This document shows, one piece after another, positions 9,150 through 18,241 of a stretch of DNA of 64,000 nucleotides. The translations under genes and the position numbers were made by a program. Source of the stretch: an uncultured Sphingomonadaceae bacterium (GTDB lineage: Bacteria > Pseudomonadota > Alphaproteobacteria > Sphingomonadales > Sphingomonadaceae); assembly GCA_947493195.1 (NCBI GenBank), contig CANLQG010000001.1:372001-436000 (forward strand). The letters are read 5' to 3'. Numbering within the stretch: position 1 is the stretch's first letter; every line of letters starts with the position of its first letter. The notes beneath the pieces were generated by a model. The model ran no database searches. It was not told where the DNA came from and saw only the letters and a list, made by a program, of their open reading frames with translations.

Positions 9150-9929
9150 CTATTCGCGCGTGGCGCCCATGAAGCGCAGCAGGAAGAGGAACATGTTGAT
9201 GAAGTCGAGATACAGGCTCAGCGCGCCCATGATCACCATCTTGCCCAGCGGGAAGGCCGCCGCGGCAGAGGGGTTGGTCATCTTGATCTGCTGGATGGCG
9301 ACATATTCCTGCTTAAGGCGCTGTGTATCGTAGGCGGTAAGGCCCGCGAAGATCAGCACGCCCAAGGCGGAGATTGCCAGCTCCAGGCCGGGCGAACCGA
9401 TCAGGAAAGCGTTAAGCAGCGAGGCGACGATCAGGCCGACCACACCCATGATGAGGAAGGATCCCCAGCCGGAAATGTCCTTCTCCGTGGTGTATCCCCA
9501 CAGGCTAAGGCCCGCGAAGGCGCCGGCGGTCGCGAAGAACGTCATCGCGATGGACGCGCCGGTATAGACCAGGAAGATCGTCGACAGCGAAAGTCCCATC
9601 AGGACGGCAAAACCCCAGAACAGGGCCTGCAGTGTGCCGGTGGAGAACTTGTCACGGCCAAAGCTCATCGCGAAGACGATCGCCAGCGGCGACAGCGCGA
9701 CCAGCCACATCAGCGGCCCTTGCGCGAACTGCACGGCGAGACCGCTCTGCGCGGTGAGCAGCGCGACGATGCCGGTGAGCAGGACGCCCGACGCCATGTA
9801 ATTGTAGATAGAGAGCATGTGCTTGCGCAGGCCTGCGTCGAAGGTCGTGCGGCCAGCGACATCACCCGTCTGGCTCGGCGACACACCGAAGCCCTGACGG
9901 CTAGTACGGTTGTCGTTCCAATTTGCCAT
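9150..9929 (-). CDS. Bax inhibitor-1 / YccA family membrane protein
   Basis: 259 residues with seven predicted hydrophobic segments, the BI-1 topology. Family features include FFATAGAFAGLSLWGYTTEKD, FAGLTAYDTQRLKQ between the last helices (the conserved Asp pair region that forms the pH-sensitive latch in BI-1/YetJ calcium leak channels) and LYLDFINMFLFLLRFMG at the C terminus. An inner-membrane channel or protease-modulating role is known for the family; the role here is not determined. The ATG at 9929 is chosen over an in-frame TTG 9 nt upstream because AAGGAG would be only 2 nt from that TTG. A strong terminator follows. Confidence 0.9.
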   Translation of the reverse strand: MANWNDNRTSRQGFGVSPSQTGDVAGRTTFDAGLRKHMLSIYNYMASGVLLTGIVALLTAQSGLAVQFAQGPLMWLVALSPLAIVFAMSFGRDKFSTGTLQALFWGFAVLMGLSLSTIFLVYTGASIAMTFFATAGAFAGLSLWGYTTEKDISGWGSFLIMGVVGLIVASLLNAFLIGSPGLELAISALGVLIFAGLTAYDTQRLKQEYVAIQQIKMTNPSAAAAFPLGKMVIMGALSLYLDFINMFLFLLRFMGATRE

Positions 9930-10059
9930 TTCTTCCAAAACTCCTTTGGCCCGGTCTCACAAGGCGGACCGGATTACCTGCAATATCGGCATATTGCTGA
10001 CGATTTTCAAGGAAAACCGGATGGCAATCGGCCTGCGACCGATTAACCATCCGAACAGC

Positions 10060-10860
10060 TCAATCCCTGGCTTCGCGGGACATTTCCACGCTGCGATCGC
10101 GGGCAGCGCGAAGGCACTTGGTCATCAGCTGGATCATCGCCTGGTCCTCGTCCAGCACGTCCAGACCCTTGCGCGTCACACCGCCAGGGCTGGCCACCAT
10201 GTCTGCCAGCTTGCCCGGATCGTGTTCCGATTGCGATGCGAGAGCGGATGCACCCTCGGTCATGGCGATCGCCAGCTCGGTCGCCTGCTTGTCGTCCAGA
10301 CCAAGCCGGACGGCGGCAACTTTCAGCGCATCGATGAAACGATAGACGAAGCCCGGGCCGCTGCCGGCCAGCGCCGTCACCAGATCGAACTTGTCCTCGC
10401 CCACCCAGCTGGGCGTGCCCAGATGCTGCATGAAAGCGTGCAGGCCATCGCGGCCCTGTTCGTCCAGTCCCTTTTCCGCAAGTGCGACCGGAGCCTTGCC
10501 CAGCGACACCGCCAGATTGGGCATCACCCGGACCACTGATCCTGCATCGGGAAAGTTCTTGGCGAGGGTTTCGAGCTGCACGCCTGCAAGGATTGAGAGG
10601 ATCGTCGTGTGCGATCCCGTCAGCTTCTGCAGTTGCGGCGCGACATCGCCCAGCATTTGCGGCTTCACACCCAGCAGGACAGCGTCGAAACTGCCCTCCT
10701 CCGGCAATTCGCGCAGCACCGGGATATCGCCCGGCAGGCTTTCGCGCATGGGATCCATGACGGTGAAGGTTTTTGCGGGAATTCCGCCCTTCAGCCATCC
10801 TTCGAGCATTGCCCCGGCCATGTTGCCGCAGCCAACCATCAGTATCGAGTCGTATGTCAT
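10060..10860 (-). CDS. proC: Pyrroline-5-carboxylate reductase
   Basis: Last step of proline synthesis, reducing P5C with NAD(P)H. 266 residues, typical length. The Rossmann motif is VGCGNMAGAMLEG at the N terminus. The C-terminal signature ALAGSGPGFVYRFIDALK and the following MVASPGGVTRKGLDVL are the P5C reductase patterns that bind substrate. Preceded by a YbjN gene with a 32-nt gap, an arrangement seen in other alphaproteobacteria, so the two are probably cotranscribed. Confidence 0.96.
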   Translation of the reverse strand: MTYDSILMVGCGNMAGAMLEGWLKGGIPAKTFTVMDPMRESLPGDIPVLRELPEEGSFDAVLLGVKPQMLGDVAPQLQKLTGSHTTILSILAGVQLETLAKNFPDAGSVVRVMPNLAVSLGKAPVALAEKGLDEQGRDGLHAFMQHLGTPSWVGEDKFDLVTALAGSGPGFVYRFIDALKVAAVRLGLDDKQATELAIAMTEGASALASQSEHDPGKLADMVASPGGVTRKGLDVLDEDQAMIQLMTKCLRAARDRSVEMSREARD

Positions 10861-10892
10861 GGCTCAATGACTTGGCATGGTCTGCCGCGAAA

Positions 10893-11399
10893 TCAAGCTT
10901 CGCCGGCGGCATCCACCAATGCAGCGTCCAGCGCGCCGCGAGGACTCTTGTCGCCCCAGAGCACGAACTGGAATGCCGGATAGAACCGGTCGCATTCGGA
11001 AATTGCCGTTTCCACTGCCATCTGCGCCATGTCCAGGCTCAGCATGCCATCGTCGCCCAGCATCAAGCCGTGGCGGTAGAGGATCACCCCGCCCTGCGAC
11101 CACATCTCGAAATGACCAAGCCAGAGCTGCTCGTTGATGCGCGACAGCAATTCGTAGGCCGCGCCGCGCTTGTCTTCCGGCACGCGAATCTCCGGCAGGC
11201 AGATGATCTGCAAAACCTTGTCCTCGATCCGCCAGATTCCGCGGACCTGGTAGGTCGTCCAGGCGCCGGGCACTTCGCCCGAAACCTCCTCGTCGCTCAC
11301 CTGTTCGGTGGCCCAGCCGTGTGCTTCGAACAGGGCGGCGAGCATTTCGACGGGCGCTGCGTCCTCATCCTCGCCAATCATTTCGCGCGGTGTGCTCAT
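10893..11399 (-). CDS. YbjN domain-containing protein
   Basis: 168 residues. The YbjN fold is suggested by an N-terminal helix (PVEMLAALFEAHG), a beta region with GIWRIEDKVLQIICLPE, a helix with YELLSRINEQLWLGHFEMW, and VILYRHGLMLGDD, all conserved in this family. YbjN proteins resemble type III secretion chaperones in fold and act as modulators of unknown mechanism. The clear neighbour is proC, 32 nt downstream. The 158 nt upstream show no recognisable element apart from the expected promoter of this pair. Confidence 0.85.
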   Translation of the reverse strand: MSTPREMIGEDEDAAPVEMLAALFEAHGWATEQVSDEEVSGEVPGAWTTYQVRGIWRIEDKVLQIICLPEIRVPEDKRGAAYELLSRINEQLWLGHFEMWSQGGVILYRHGLMLGDDGMLSLDMAQMAVETAISECDRFYPAFQFVLWGDKSPRGALDAALVDAAGEA

Positions 11400-11557
11400 T
11401 GCGATAGGGCCTGCCGGTTCGTCATGCGGTACTTAATGCAGCGGCAACCATGGGCGGTGCAATCATGCGCCTTCAAATCGTCGGGCAAAACGCATTTCGC
11501 CTGTTGGCAAGATGTGAACAAGGCTTGGGATAACCTGGGCAAAACTGCCGCGAAAAA

Positions 11558-13201
11558 TCAGTCAAGCGACTGGATTTGCTCACCTTCCTCGCTGCTGAAA
11601 CGGAAGCTGTCGACACCAGCACCGGCCAGTGCGCTGACGAATTCCTGCGCCGCGCGCGCGCTGTCGAATGGCCCCGTCAGAAGGCGGTTGGTCTGCCCCC
11701 AGCGCGCGGTGAAAGCATCCGCATCGTCCAGCAGTCCCTCGGCATTGCGCACGATCCGGCGCCAGTCGAAACGGAAGGCGGCGGTATCCTGCCCGGTCGC
11801 CACCTGCACCCAGTGACGCGCCGGATGCGCCGGGGGTGCGGGTTCTGCCGGTACCGGACGTTCACGCGGCGGGTCGATGGTCGTAATATCAACCGCCCCT
11901 TCCATTGCGGGAACCGGCCGCCCTTCCAGTGTGAAATCGGCAAAGGCTTCCGCCAGATCGAGTGCGACAGGCGCGGATTCGGTTGCAGGGGAAGTTGGCT
12001 GGGGCTGCACCGGTGCTGGGTTCCCCACAAGCGAAAACGAAGGCTGGGCTGTGGGCTCTTCGACAGGCTGGGCCCGGGTGTCGAGGGAGGCAACGACCAC
12101 CGGCGCAGCCTCGGGCGAGGTCTGGGGCGGTGCAGCAGCGACCTGGCGCTCGGCACGGGCGGGCGCGATTGCGGGCAGTTCGCCAGAAGCTGCCGGCGTG
12201 GCAACGTCCGGTCCTTGTGCTGGCTGCGCGACGGGAGCAGGCTGCGCCTCGGCCATGGTCACAGGCTGTTCAGCGGTCGTCGCGGTCTCCTGCGCCGGTG
12301 CAGGTCCGAGCGGCTCGCCCTGCGGCTCCAGCCGGTCGCCGGACCGTCGCCGCCGTGCTGGCTGCGTAGCTTCCGCCGCGTCGCCCGACCTCGCATAGGC
12401 AGCGACTTCGACCGGATCCTGCCCCACTTCGTTTGCGGCAGGAAAACGGCCCAGGTTGGCGGCTGCCGCCTGCTGGGCCCGAGTTAGCTGCGGCATGTAC
12501 CGGAAATAGGGTGCCAGCCGCTGCGAAAGGCGCGGCGGCAGCATCGTTTCGGCAATGGCTATCGCCTCCTGCTCGCGCCCCCTGATGGCCAGCGCGAAAG
12601 CGCGCGTGCGATAGGCTGCGCGGTCCTGCCGTTGCAGCAGGGGCAACAGCGTGGTCTCGGACGCGTCGGCATTCCCGGCAATGGCATAGCTGAGCGCCAG
12701 GCGGCGCAGAACCTCGGGACTTTCGTCCTGCGAGAGAGCCAGCCGGTAGTCACGCTGCGCCCTGTCGTTCCGGCCCACGAGGTCGTAGGCGAGGCCGCGC
12801 TCCGCGGCGTAGGGCGACATGCGCTCTCCCGCCGCTTCTGCATTGCGGAACAGTTGCAATGCGGTCACCGCTTCCCCGCGGCGCACCGCCACCATGCCCA
12901 GCCCTGCCAGAACACGGCCATCCTCCGGGTCCACGGCCTGGGCACGATTGAAGAAACCCAGGGCAGCACTGACATCGTCGAGATCCAGGGAGGCGCGCCC
13001 CGCCGCCACCAGCGCAGGCACGCTCTCCGGATTACGGGAGAGGCGGCGCAGGGCGTCGTTCAGCGCCTCCTCTGCGGGATCGGGAAGGGCCTGCACCACT
13101 TCCTGCGCATCGGCGGACGCGCCTGTTACAGGCGCAAGGGCGCCGGCGGCAACTGCGCCGCCGGCCAGCAGGACAGACGATAGTAAGGACACGCGGATCA
13201 T
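11558..13201 (-). CDS. TPR and SPOR domain protein next to ftsZ
   Basis: 547 residues. A signal peptide (MIRVSLLSSVLLAGGAVAAG, cleavage near SADA) is followed by tetratricopeptide-like repeats at about residues 45-270 (RAQAVDPEDGRVLAGLGMVA, then NAEAAGERMSPYAAERGLAY). Next is a long Pro/Ala/Gln-rich linker. A C-terminal SPOR domain spans about residues 470-547 (HWVQVATGQDTAAFRFDWRR, then GPFDSARAAQEFVSALAGAG). SPOR domains bind glycan strands stripped of stem peptides at division sites, so a septal role beside ftsZ is a reasonable inference. The start at 13201 is chosen for the signal peptide; the frame is open upstream but gives a basic, improbable N terminus. Confidence 0.85.
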   Translation of the reverse strand: MIRVSLLSSVLLAGGAVAAGALAPVTGASADAQEVVQALPDPAEEALNDALRRLSRNPESVPALVAAGRASLDLDDVSAALGFFNRAQAVDPEDGRVLAGLGMVAVRRGEAVTALQLFRNAEAAGERMSPYAAERGLAYDLVGRNDRAQRDYRLALSQDESPEVLRRLALSYAIAGNADASETTLLPLLQRQDRAAYRTRAFALAIRGREQEAIAIAETMLPPRLSQRLAPYFRYMPQLTRAQQAAAANLGRFPAANEVGQDPVEVAAYARSGDAAEATQPARRRRSGDRLEPQGEPLGPAPAQETATTAEQPVTMAEAQPAPVAQPAQGPDVATPAASGELPAIAPARAERQVAAAPPQTSPEAAPVVVASLDTRAQPVEEPTAQPSFSLVGNPAPVQPQPTSPATESAPVALDLAEAFADFTLEGRPVPAMEGAVDITTIDPPRERPVPAEPAPPAHPARHWVQVATGQDTAAFRFDWRRIVRNAEGLLDDADAFTARWGQTNRLLTGPFDSARAAQEFVSALAGAGVDSFRFSSEEGEQIQSLD

Positions 13202-13280
13202 TGGCCGCCCATTATACAGGCCTCGCTGAACAGTGCGAGAACGGTTCGACCGATTTCGTGCCCGATTCGCGAGACGTGGC

Positions 13281-14954
13281 TTACTGGTTGTTCTGACGAC
13301 CAAGGAAGCGGGGGATGCGCATTGCGCCGCCACCGTTATCATCGTCATCGTCATCCTCGTCGTCGGACTCGGGTGCCTGGCGCGAAAGGTTGGCCATGCG
13401 TTCGAACAAGGTGCTACCGCCTACCGAACCGCCACTGCTACCGCCCGACGAAGGTGCTGGAGCGGGTTTCGCCCGTTCGGCCTCCTCGCCATCGGATTGC
13501 GCAGCAGCGCCCAGCATTCTTGCACGGCGACCGCCGCCCTGCGAAGCAACCGGTTCGTCGGCCTCGGCCAGGCGACTGGCGTCGAGCAGCAATTCGTCCT
13601 GCCCGGCATCGTCGCCTTCGTCCGTCTCTTCGGTCAGGTCGAAGGCGTAATCGTCGTCGTCTTCCTGTCCTTCGTCCGAAGCAGAAGCACCGAACCCTTC
13701 TTCCTCGGCAATGCCGTAGCCGGTGTCCTCGGCAGGAGTGGGCAGGCGGCTTTCGCCGTCATCACTGTCGCCATAGGATGCACGCGCGGAATTATCGTCG
13801 GCACCGGTATCTTCGTCGGCCTCGTCGCTCATGGCGAGATCGAGCGTGCTGTCATCGTCGTCGCTAGCGGCGAAATCGTCGTGGGTTTCCTCGGCCGGCT
13901 TTTCGGCGGGGATCGCAAAACCGGGCTTGCGAGGTCCGCGCGCGGCGGACAGGTCCAGCGGACGACCCGTATCGCGCGGCATTTCGCCGGTCTGTTCGAT
14001 GCCCGTCGCGACGACAGAAACGCGGATCTTGCCATCGAGTTCGGGATTGAAAGCCGAGCCCCAGATGATGTTGGCTTCGGGATCGACCAGCTCGCGAATG
14101 TGGTTCGCGGCTTCGTCCACTTCCAGCAGCTTCATGTCTTCGCCGCCGATGATCGAGATGATCACACCCTTGGCACCCTGCATGGACACGCCGTCGAGCA
14201 GCGGGTTGGCAATGGCATGCTCGGCGGCTTCCAGGGCGCGATTCTCGCCCTCGCCCTCGCCGGTGCCCATCATCGCCTTGCCCATCTCGCCCATGACAGA
14301 ACGCACGTCGGCAAAGTCGAGATTGATGAGGCCCGGCATCACCATCAGGTCGGTGATGGAGCGGACGCCCTGCTGCAGCACTTCGTCCGCCAGCATGAAG
14401 GCTTCCTTGAAGGTCGTCTCTGCCTTGGCCACCAGGAACAGGTTCTGGTTCGGAATAACGATCAGCGTATCGACGTGCTTCTGCAGTTCCTCGATCCCGC
14501 TTTCAGCAGCGCGCATGCGGCGCGTGCCTTCGAACAGGAACGGCTTGGTCACCACCCCCACGGTCAGGATGCCCTTGTTGCGCGCGATCTGCGCGATCAC
14601 CGGGGCAGCGCCCGTGCCGGTGCCCCCTCCCATGCCGGCGGCGATGAAGACCATGTTCACGCCTTCCAGCGCGCGCTCGATCTCTTCCACCGTTTCCTCA
14701 GCCGCGGCGCGGCCGACTTCGGGGCGCGAACCGGCACCAAGGCCCTGCGTAATATCGGGGCCAAGCTGGATACGGTGCTCGGCAGAGGAGCTGTTGAGCG
14801 CCTGCGCATCGGTGTTCGAGACAATGAAGTCCACGCCTTCGATCTCGGCGTCGATCATGTTGGCAATGGCGTTGCCGCCTGCCCCGCCAACGCCGATCAC
14901 CGTGATCCGCGGACGCAGTTCGTCAACCGAAGGCGGGCCAATATTGATGCTCAT
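13281..14954 (-). CDS. ftsZ: Cell division protein FtsZ with a long acidic C-terminal linker
   Basis: Tubulin-like GTPase that forms the Z ring. 557 residues against about 380 in E. coli. The GTP-binding loop GGGTGTG is at residues 109-115, GGAGGNA at 23-29, and the T7-loop region [11 protein letters not shown] follows. After the core (about residue 315) comes a linker of roughly 220 residues rich in Asp/Glu/Ser ([18 protein letters not shown] and others). It ends in the conserved tail peptide [12 protein letters not shown], which binds FtsA and other tail partners. Long linkers are usual in alphaproteobacteria. The 107 nt between ftsA and this gene can hold its own promoter. Confidence 0.97.
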   Translation of the reverse strand: MSINIGPPSVDELRPRITVIGVGGAGGNAIANMIDAEIEGVDFIVSNTDAQALNSSSAEHRIQLGPDITQGLGAGSRPEVGRAAAEETVEEIERALEGVNMVFIAAGMGGGTGTGAAPVIAQIARNKGILTVGVVTKPFLFEGTRRMRAAESGIEELQKHVDTLIVIPNQNLFLVAKAETTFKEAFMLADEVLQQGVRSITDLMVMPGLINLDFADVRSVMGEMGKAMMGTGEGEGENRALEAAEHAIANPLLDGVSMQGAKGVIISIIGGEDMKLLEVDEAANHIRELVDPEANIIWGSAFNPELDGKIRVSVVATGIEQTGEMPRDTGRPLDLSAARGPRKPGFAIPAEKPAEETHDDFAASDDDDSTLDLAMSDEADEDTGADDNSARASYGDSDDGESRLPTPAEDTGYGIAEEEGFGASASDEGQEDDDDYAFDLTEETDEGDDAGQDELLLDASRLAEADEPVASQGGGRRARMLGAAAQSDGEEAERAKPAPAPSSGGSSGGSVGGSTLFERMANLSRQAPESDDEDDDDDDNGGGAMRIPRFLGRQNNQ

Positions 14955-15061
14955 CTTATCGTCTCCTGGGCAGGCCTGGGATTTCTGCCATCCGTATCCT
15001 TGCCATAAAGGTTAATTCTAAAGGATGCTGTCGCCAGCACTATCCACAGTTTGCAAGCGGT

Positions 15062-16357
15062 TCAGAAATACTCCCGCATCGCGCTCCATGCGCGCATCAG
15101 GGTGTTAAGCGGGCCATAACTGCTGCTCGTGGTAAACCGCGAACCGATGGCGCGGATGTCCACGGGGTCTTCGGCTGCATAGAGTACCAGCCCAGCCAGG
15201 GTAGCGAAACCGGGTGCGCTGTGGGCCTCCGGAAGGCCTTTAAGCGCCACCGGCTTGCCGATGCGAACGGGCACGCCCAGCACGCCCTGCGCATAATCCG
15301 CCAGCCCCGACAGTTCCGCGCCGCCCCCGGTGATGACCACCTGACGCGCGCTGGAACCGGGCGCACTGCCGGTGAAACCCATCGAATCGAGCGCCTTCCC
15401 GACATCGCTCATCAGCATGTCGAGTTCGCCGGTGATGACCCCGATCAGGTCGGATCGCGGCACCTGTCCGCTGGCATCGCCGCCGCGCGCCACGGGCCGT
15501 GCGCCGTCTTCGGCAGGGGTGGCGACCCCAATCATCTCGCGGTGGTCGGTCGGGCTGGCGATGGCCGAACCACCGACGCATTTCAGCCGCTCTGCCTGGA
15601 AGCGGCGGATGGAAAAGGCAGAGGCGATGGCATCGGTGATGTCGGCGCTGCCGCGCGGGATGGCAGTGAGCCCCACCAGCATGCCGCCGGCATAGACGGA
15701 GACATTGGTGACTTCGCCGCCAAGCTCCACCATCGCCACGCCCAGGTCGCGCTCTTCCGCGGTGAGGCAGGCATAGCCCGTTGCCAGCGGCGATGCGACC
15801 ACGCCTTCCACGTCGAGGTGGGCGTTCTGCACCGCCTCGGTCACGTTGCGCACCGGCGCCCCATCGGCCAGCATCACATGAACGTCCACGCCCAGCCGCT
15901 CCGCATGCAGCCCCTTGGGATTGGAGACACCGTGCGCCCCGTCGAGGAAATAGCACGCAGGCTGCGCGTGCAGCACCGTGCGGCCATCGGGTTCCAGCGC
16001 CTCTCGCGCGGAAACCAGCAGCGCCTCGATATCCTCTTCCTCTACGCGCCTGCCGCCGATGCCGATCTCGATCGGGCGAATTTCGCTGGCAAGTCCCGCG
16101 CCGGAGCACCCTATCCAGACGGAATCAACGCTGGTGCCGGCCAGTTTCTCGGCCCGCTCCAGCGCGTCACGCACGGCATAGGTCGCGGCGGCCATGTCCA
16201 CGACATAACCGCGCTTGATGCCCTGGCTGGCGCGGTGGCCGCTGCCCAGCACCTGCATGTCGCCGTCCTCGGTGATCGCCGCGATCATTGCGGAGATCCT
16301 GAAGGAGCCGACGTTCACCGCGCCGACAACGCGGGCAATTCTCTGACTGGCCGACAT
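15062..16357 (-). CDS. ftsA: Cell division protein FtsA
   Basis: Actin-like ATPase that anchors FtsZ to the membrane and recruits later division proteins. 431 residues. Seen: VVGAVNVGSFRISAMIA (phosphate 1 region), the SHS2/1C domain with GVVASPLATGYACLT, VELGGEVTNVSVYAGG (phosphate 2) and VVITGGGAELSGL (adenosine motif). The C-terminal segment ending TLMRAWSAMREYF is the amphipathic membrane-targeting helix. The ATG at 16357 shares one base with the ftsQ stop (TGATG). The frame is open far upstream, but that part lies within ftsQ. Confidence 0.96.
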   Translation of the reverse strand: MSASQRIARVVGAVNVGSFRISAMIAAITEDGDMQVLGSGHRASQGIKRGYVVDMAAATYAVRDALERAEKLAGTSVDSVWIGCSGAGLASEIRPIEIGIGGRRVEEEDIEALLVSAREALEPDGRTVLHAQPACYFLDGAHGVSNPKGLHAERLGVDVHVMLADGAPVRNVTEAVQNAHLDVEGVVASPLATGYACLTAEERDLGVAMVELGGEVTNVSVYAGGMLVGLTAIPRGSADITDAIASAFSIRRFQAERLKCVGGSAIASPTDHREMIGVATPAEDGARPVARGGDASGQVPRSDLIGVITGELDMLMSDVGKALDSMGFTGSAPGSSARQVVITGGGAELSGLADYAQGVLGVPVRIGKPVALKGLPEAHSAPGFATLAGLVLYAAEDPVDIRAIGSRFTTSSSYGPLNTLMRAWSAMREYF

Positions 16358-17283
16358 CAGGTTTCTTCCTCTTCTGCCTGCGCCTGCATCGACAATTCCT
16401 GACGCTGCGAGCGACCCGGCACGTGCATGTACATGCGCGGCGGGTTGCGCATGTCGAAACTGGCAACCTCCCCGCCGATCAGGCGATGGACGCCGTCGGC
16501 CTGGGCGAAACTGATTAGCGCGGCGGCAGAGCGGTCTTCCCCCTGCGGCAGGGCCAGGTGCTGGCCGGTATCGAAGGTGAGGTTCCAGCGCCGATTGCCG
16601 ACCCATTCTGCGCCCTTCACCTTTTCCTTCAGCGCGGGGGCCGCATCCAGCAGCATTTCCAGCGATTCCACCTGCCCCTGCGCGGCCGGCCCTTCGATCA
16701 GCATGTAATCTGCCGCATCGGCGCGGGATATCGGCTCCAGCTCTACGCCCGTGGGGTCGATCAGCATCAGCCGGTCTGCGCGTCGCAGCACTGCGTGGGG
16801 CTGGCGCTCCACGATGTCGACCTTCAGCATGTCGGGCAACTGGCGCGACACGCGCGCATCCTCCACCCACGGCAACTCCAGCAGTTCGGCACGCAGGCCA
16901 TCGGTATCGACGCGCGTCATGGCGAGGTCGCGCTGACCGAAAGCACGCTCGTGCACCAGCATCTCGTTCATGCGCTCGGTCCCGCGCACGTTCACCGCGC
17001 GCAGCTTGTAACCCGCGTTGCTGGCAACGTGGGCAAAACGGTCGGAGGCCAGGGCCGTCGCGCCGGAGATTTGCGCCAGCCAAGCGAGGCCCACCAGCGC
17101 ACCGCCCAGGATCAGGACGGTAAAGGCCTTTTGCAGCTGTTCTTCGGTGAAAGGCAGCAGGCCCAGCACGCGCCCGAGGATCGATTGCCCCTTGCGCCGC
17201 GCAGAATTCACCTTGCGGCTGGTGCCCTGGGCGCGGGCCTGCCTGCGCACGCCCCTGGTGTTGCGGGAATTAGTCCGCGCCAT
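16357..17283 (-). CDS. ftsQ: Cell division protein FtsQ
   Basis: Bitopic divisome scaffold that recruits FtsB/FtsL and later proteins. 308 residues. A basic cytoplasmic tail (ARTNSRNTRGVRRQARAQG) precedes one membrane helix (about residues 48-68). A periplasmic POTRA domain starts with YKLRAVNVRGTERMNE and is followed by the beta domain with LPWVEDARVSRQLPDMLKVD. The start at 17283 overlaps ddl by 14 nt; an in-frame upstream ATG would deepen the overlap by another 30 nt and is less likely. Confidence 0.92.
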   Translation of the reverse strand: MARTNSRNTRGVRRQARAQGTSRKVNSARRKGQSILGRVLGLLPFTEEQLQKAFTVLILGGALVGLAWLAQISGATALASDRFAHVASNAGYKLRAVNVRGTERMNEMLVHERAFGQRDLAMTRVDTDGLRAELLELPWVEDARVSRQLPDMLKVDIVERQPHAVLRRADRLMLIDPTGVELEPISRADAADYMLIEGPAAQGQVESLEMLLDAAPALKEKVKGAEWVGNRRWNLTFDTGQHLALPQGEDRSAAALISFAQADGVHRLIGGEVASFDMRNPPRMYMHVPGRSQRQELSMQAQAEEEET

Positions 17284-18241
17284 CGGACAGCCTTCCGGCG
17301 CGCCGCAGCGCATCCTCCACGATCATCTCGCACAGTTCGGGATACTCGATGTCGCAATAGCGTGCCTGCTCGGGCACCAGGCTGAGCGGCGTCATGCCCG
17401 GCTGGGTGTTGGTTTCCAGCAGGAACAGCCCGCCCTCGCCGCGTTCGTCGTCCCAGCGGAAATCCGAACGGGAAACGCCCCGGCATCCAAGGCGCCGATG
17501 GGCCTGCATGGCGTATTCGAGGCATAGCCGCTCGATCTCCGGCGGCAACTGCGCGGGAAAAATGTGTTCGGTCCGGCCCTCGGTGTACTTGTTCTCGTAA
17601 TCGTAGAAGCCGCTGGCGACGATCAGTTCGGTCACGCCGAGCGCGCGGGCGCCGTTGGGGGTGTCGATCACGGCAGTGGTGAGTTCGCGCCCACGGATGA
17701 ACGGTTCCGCCAGCAGAGAGCGGAAATCCTGCCAAGGTCCCTTCGCATCGCGGCTGATGGGATTTCCGCAATTGCTGTCGTCTGTAACGATGGCAACGCC
17801 CACGGACGAACCCTCGTTGACGGGCTTCAATACGTAAGGCCGGGCGATGGGATCGCCCTCGTAAAGTTCCTCCGCACGCACCACGCGTCCGCCGGGCATG
17901 GGAATGCCGTGCGGCACCAGTGCGTGCTTGGTCAGTTCCTTGTCGATCGCGATGACGGACGTGGCGAGACCCGCATGGGTATAGGGAATGCCCATAAGGT
18001 CCAGCATGCCCTGTACCGTGCCGTCCTCTCCCGGCGCACCGTGGAGCGCGTTGAACACTACGTCCGGAGCCACTTCGGCAATTTTCATGGCAACGTCGCG
18101 GTCCATGTCGAGGCGGGTGACGCGGTGGCCCCTGCCTTCCAGCGCATCGGCCACGCCCTTGCCCGACATCAGAGAGACATCGCGTTCGTTCGCCCAGCCG
18201 CCCATCAGGACAAGCACATGGAGATCGGCAGGCAGAGTCAT
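17270..18241 (-). CDS. ddl: D-alanine--D-alanine ligase
   Basis: ATP-grasp enzyme that makes the D-Ala-D-Ala dipeptide for MurF. 323 residues. Seen: VLMGGWANERDVSLMSG at the N terminus (substrate-binding loop), HGAPGEDGTVQGMLDLMGIP, the ATP-grasp lysine region YVLKPVNEGSSVGVAIV, and the Mg-binding LLETNTQPGMT near the end. The ATG at 18241 overlaps the murB stop as ATGA, which decides it over the start 27 nt upstream. Confidence 0.96.
   Translation of the reverse strand: MTLPADLHVLVLMGGWANERDVSLMSGKGVADALEGRGHRVTRLDMDRDVAMKIAEVAPDVVFNALHGAPGEDGTVQGMLDLMGIPYTHAGLATSVIAIDKELTKHALVPHGIPMPGGRVVRAEELYEGDPIARPYVLKPVNEGSSVGVAIVTDDSNCGNPISRDAKGPWQDFRSLLAEPFIRGRELTTAVIDTPNGARALGVTELIVASGFYDYENKYTEGRTEHIFPAQLPPEIERLCLEYAMQAHRRLGCRGVSRSDFRWDDERGEGGLFLLETNTQPGMTPLSLVPEQARYCDIEYPELCEMIVEDALRRAGRLSDGAD

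Noticed and set aside
9930-9938. TTG start for the Bax-inhibitor gene
   Set aside because: The AAGGAG site would be only 2 nt away; the ATG at 9929 has workable spacing.
8061-10046. 661-codon open plus-strand frame
   Set aside because: Antisense to the lipoprotein and Bax-inhibitor genes and the hairpin terminator between them; His/Arg-rich composition typical of shadow frames.
13233-15008. 591-codon open plus-strand frame
   Set aside because: Antisense to ftsZ.
16358-17083. Upstream extension of the ftsA frame
   Set aside because: It would run through ftsQ in another frame; conserved FtsA sequence starts at 16357 with a TGATG junction.
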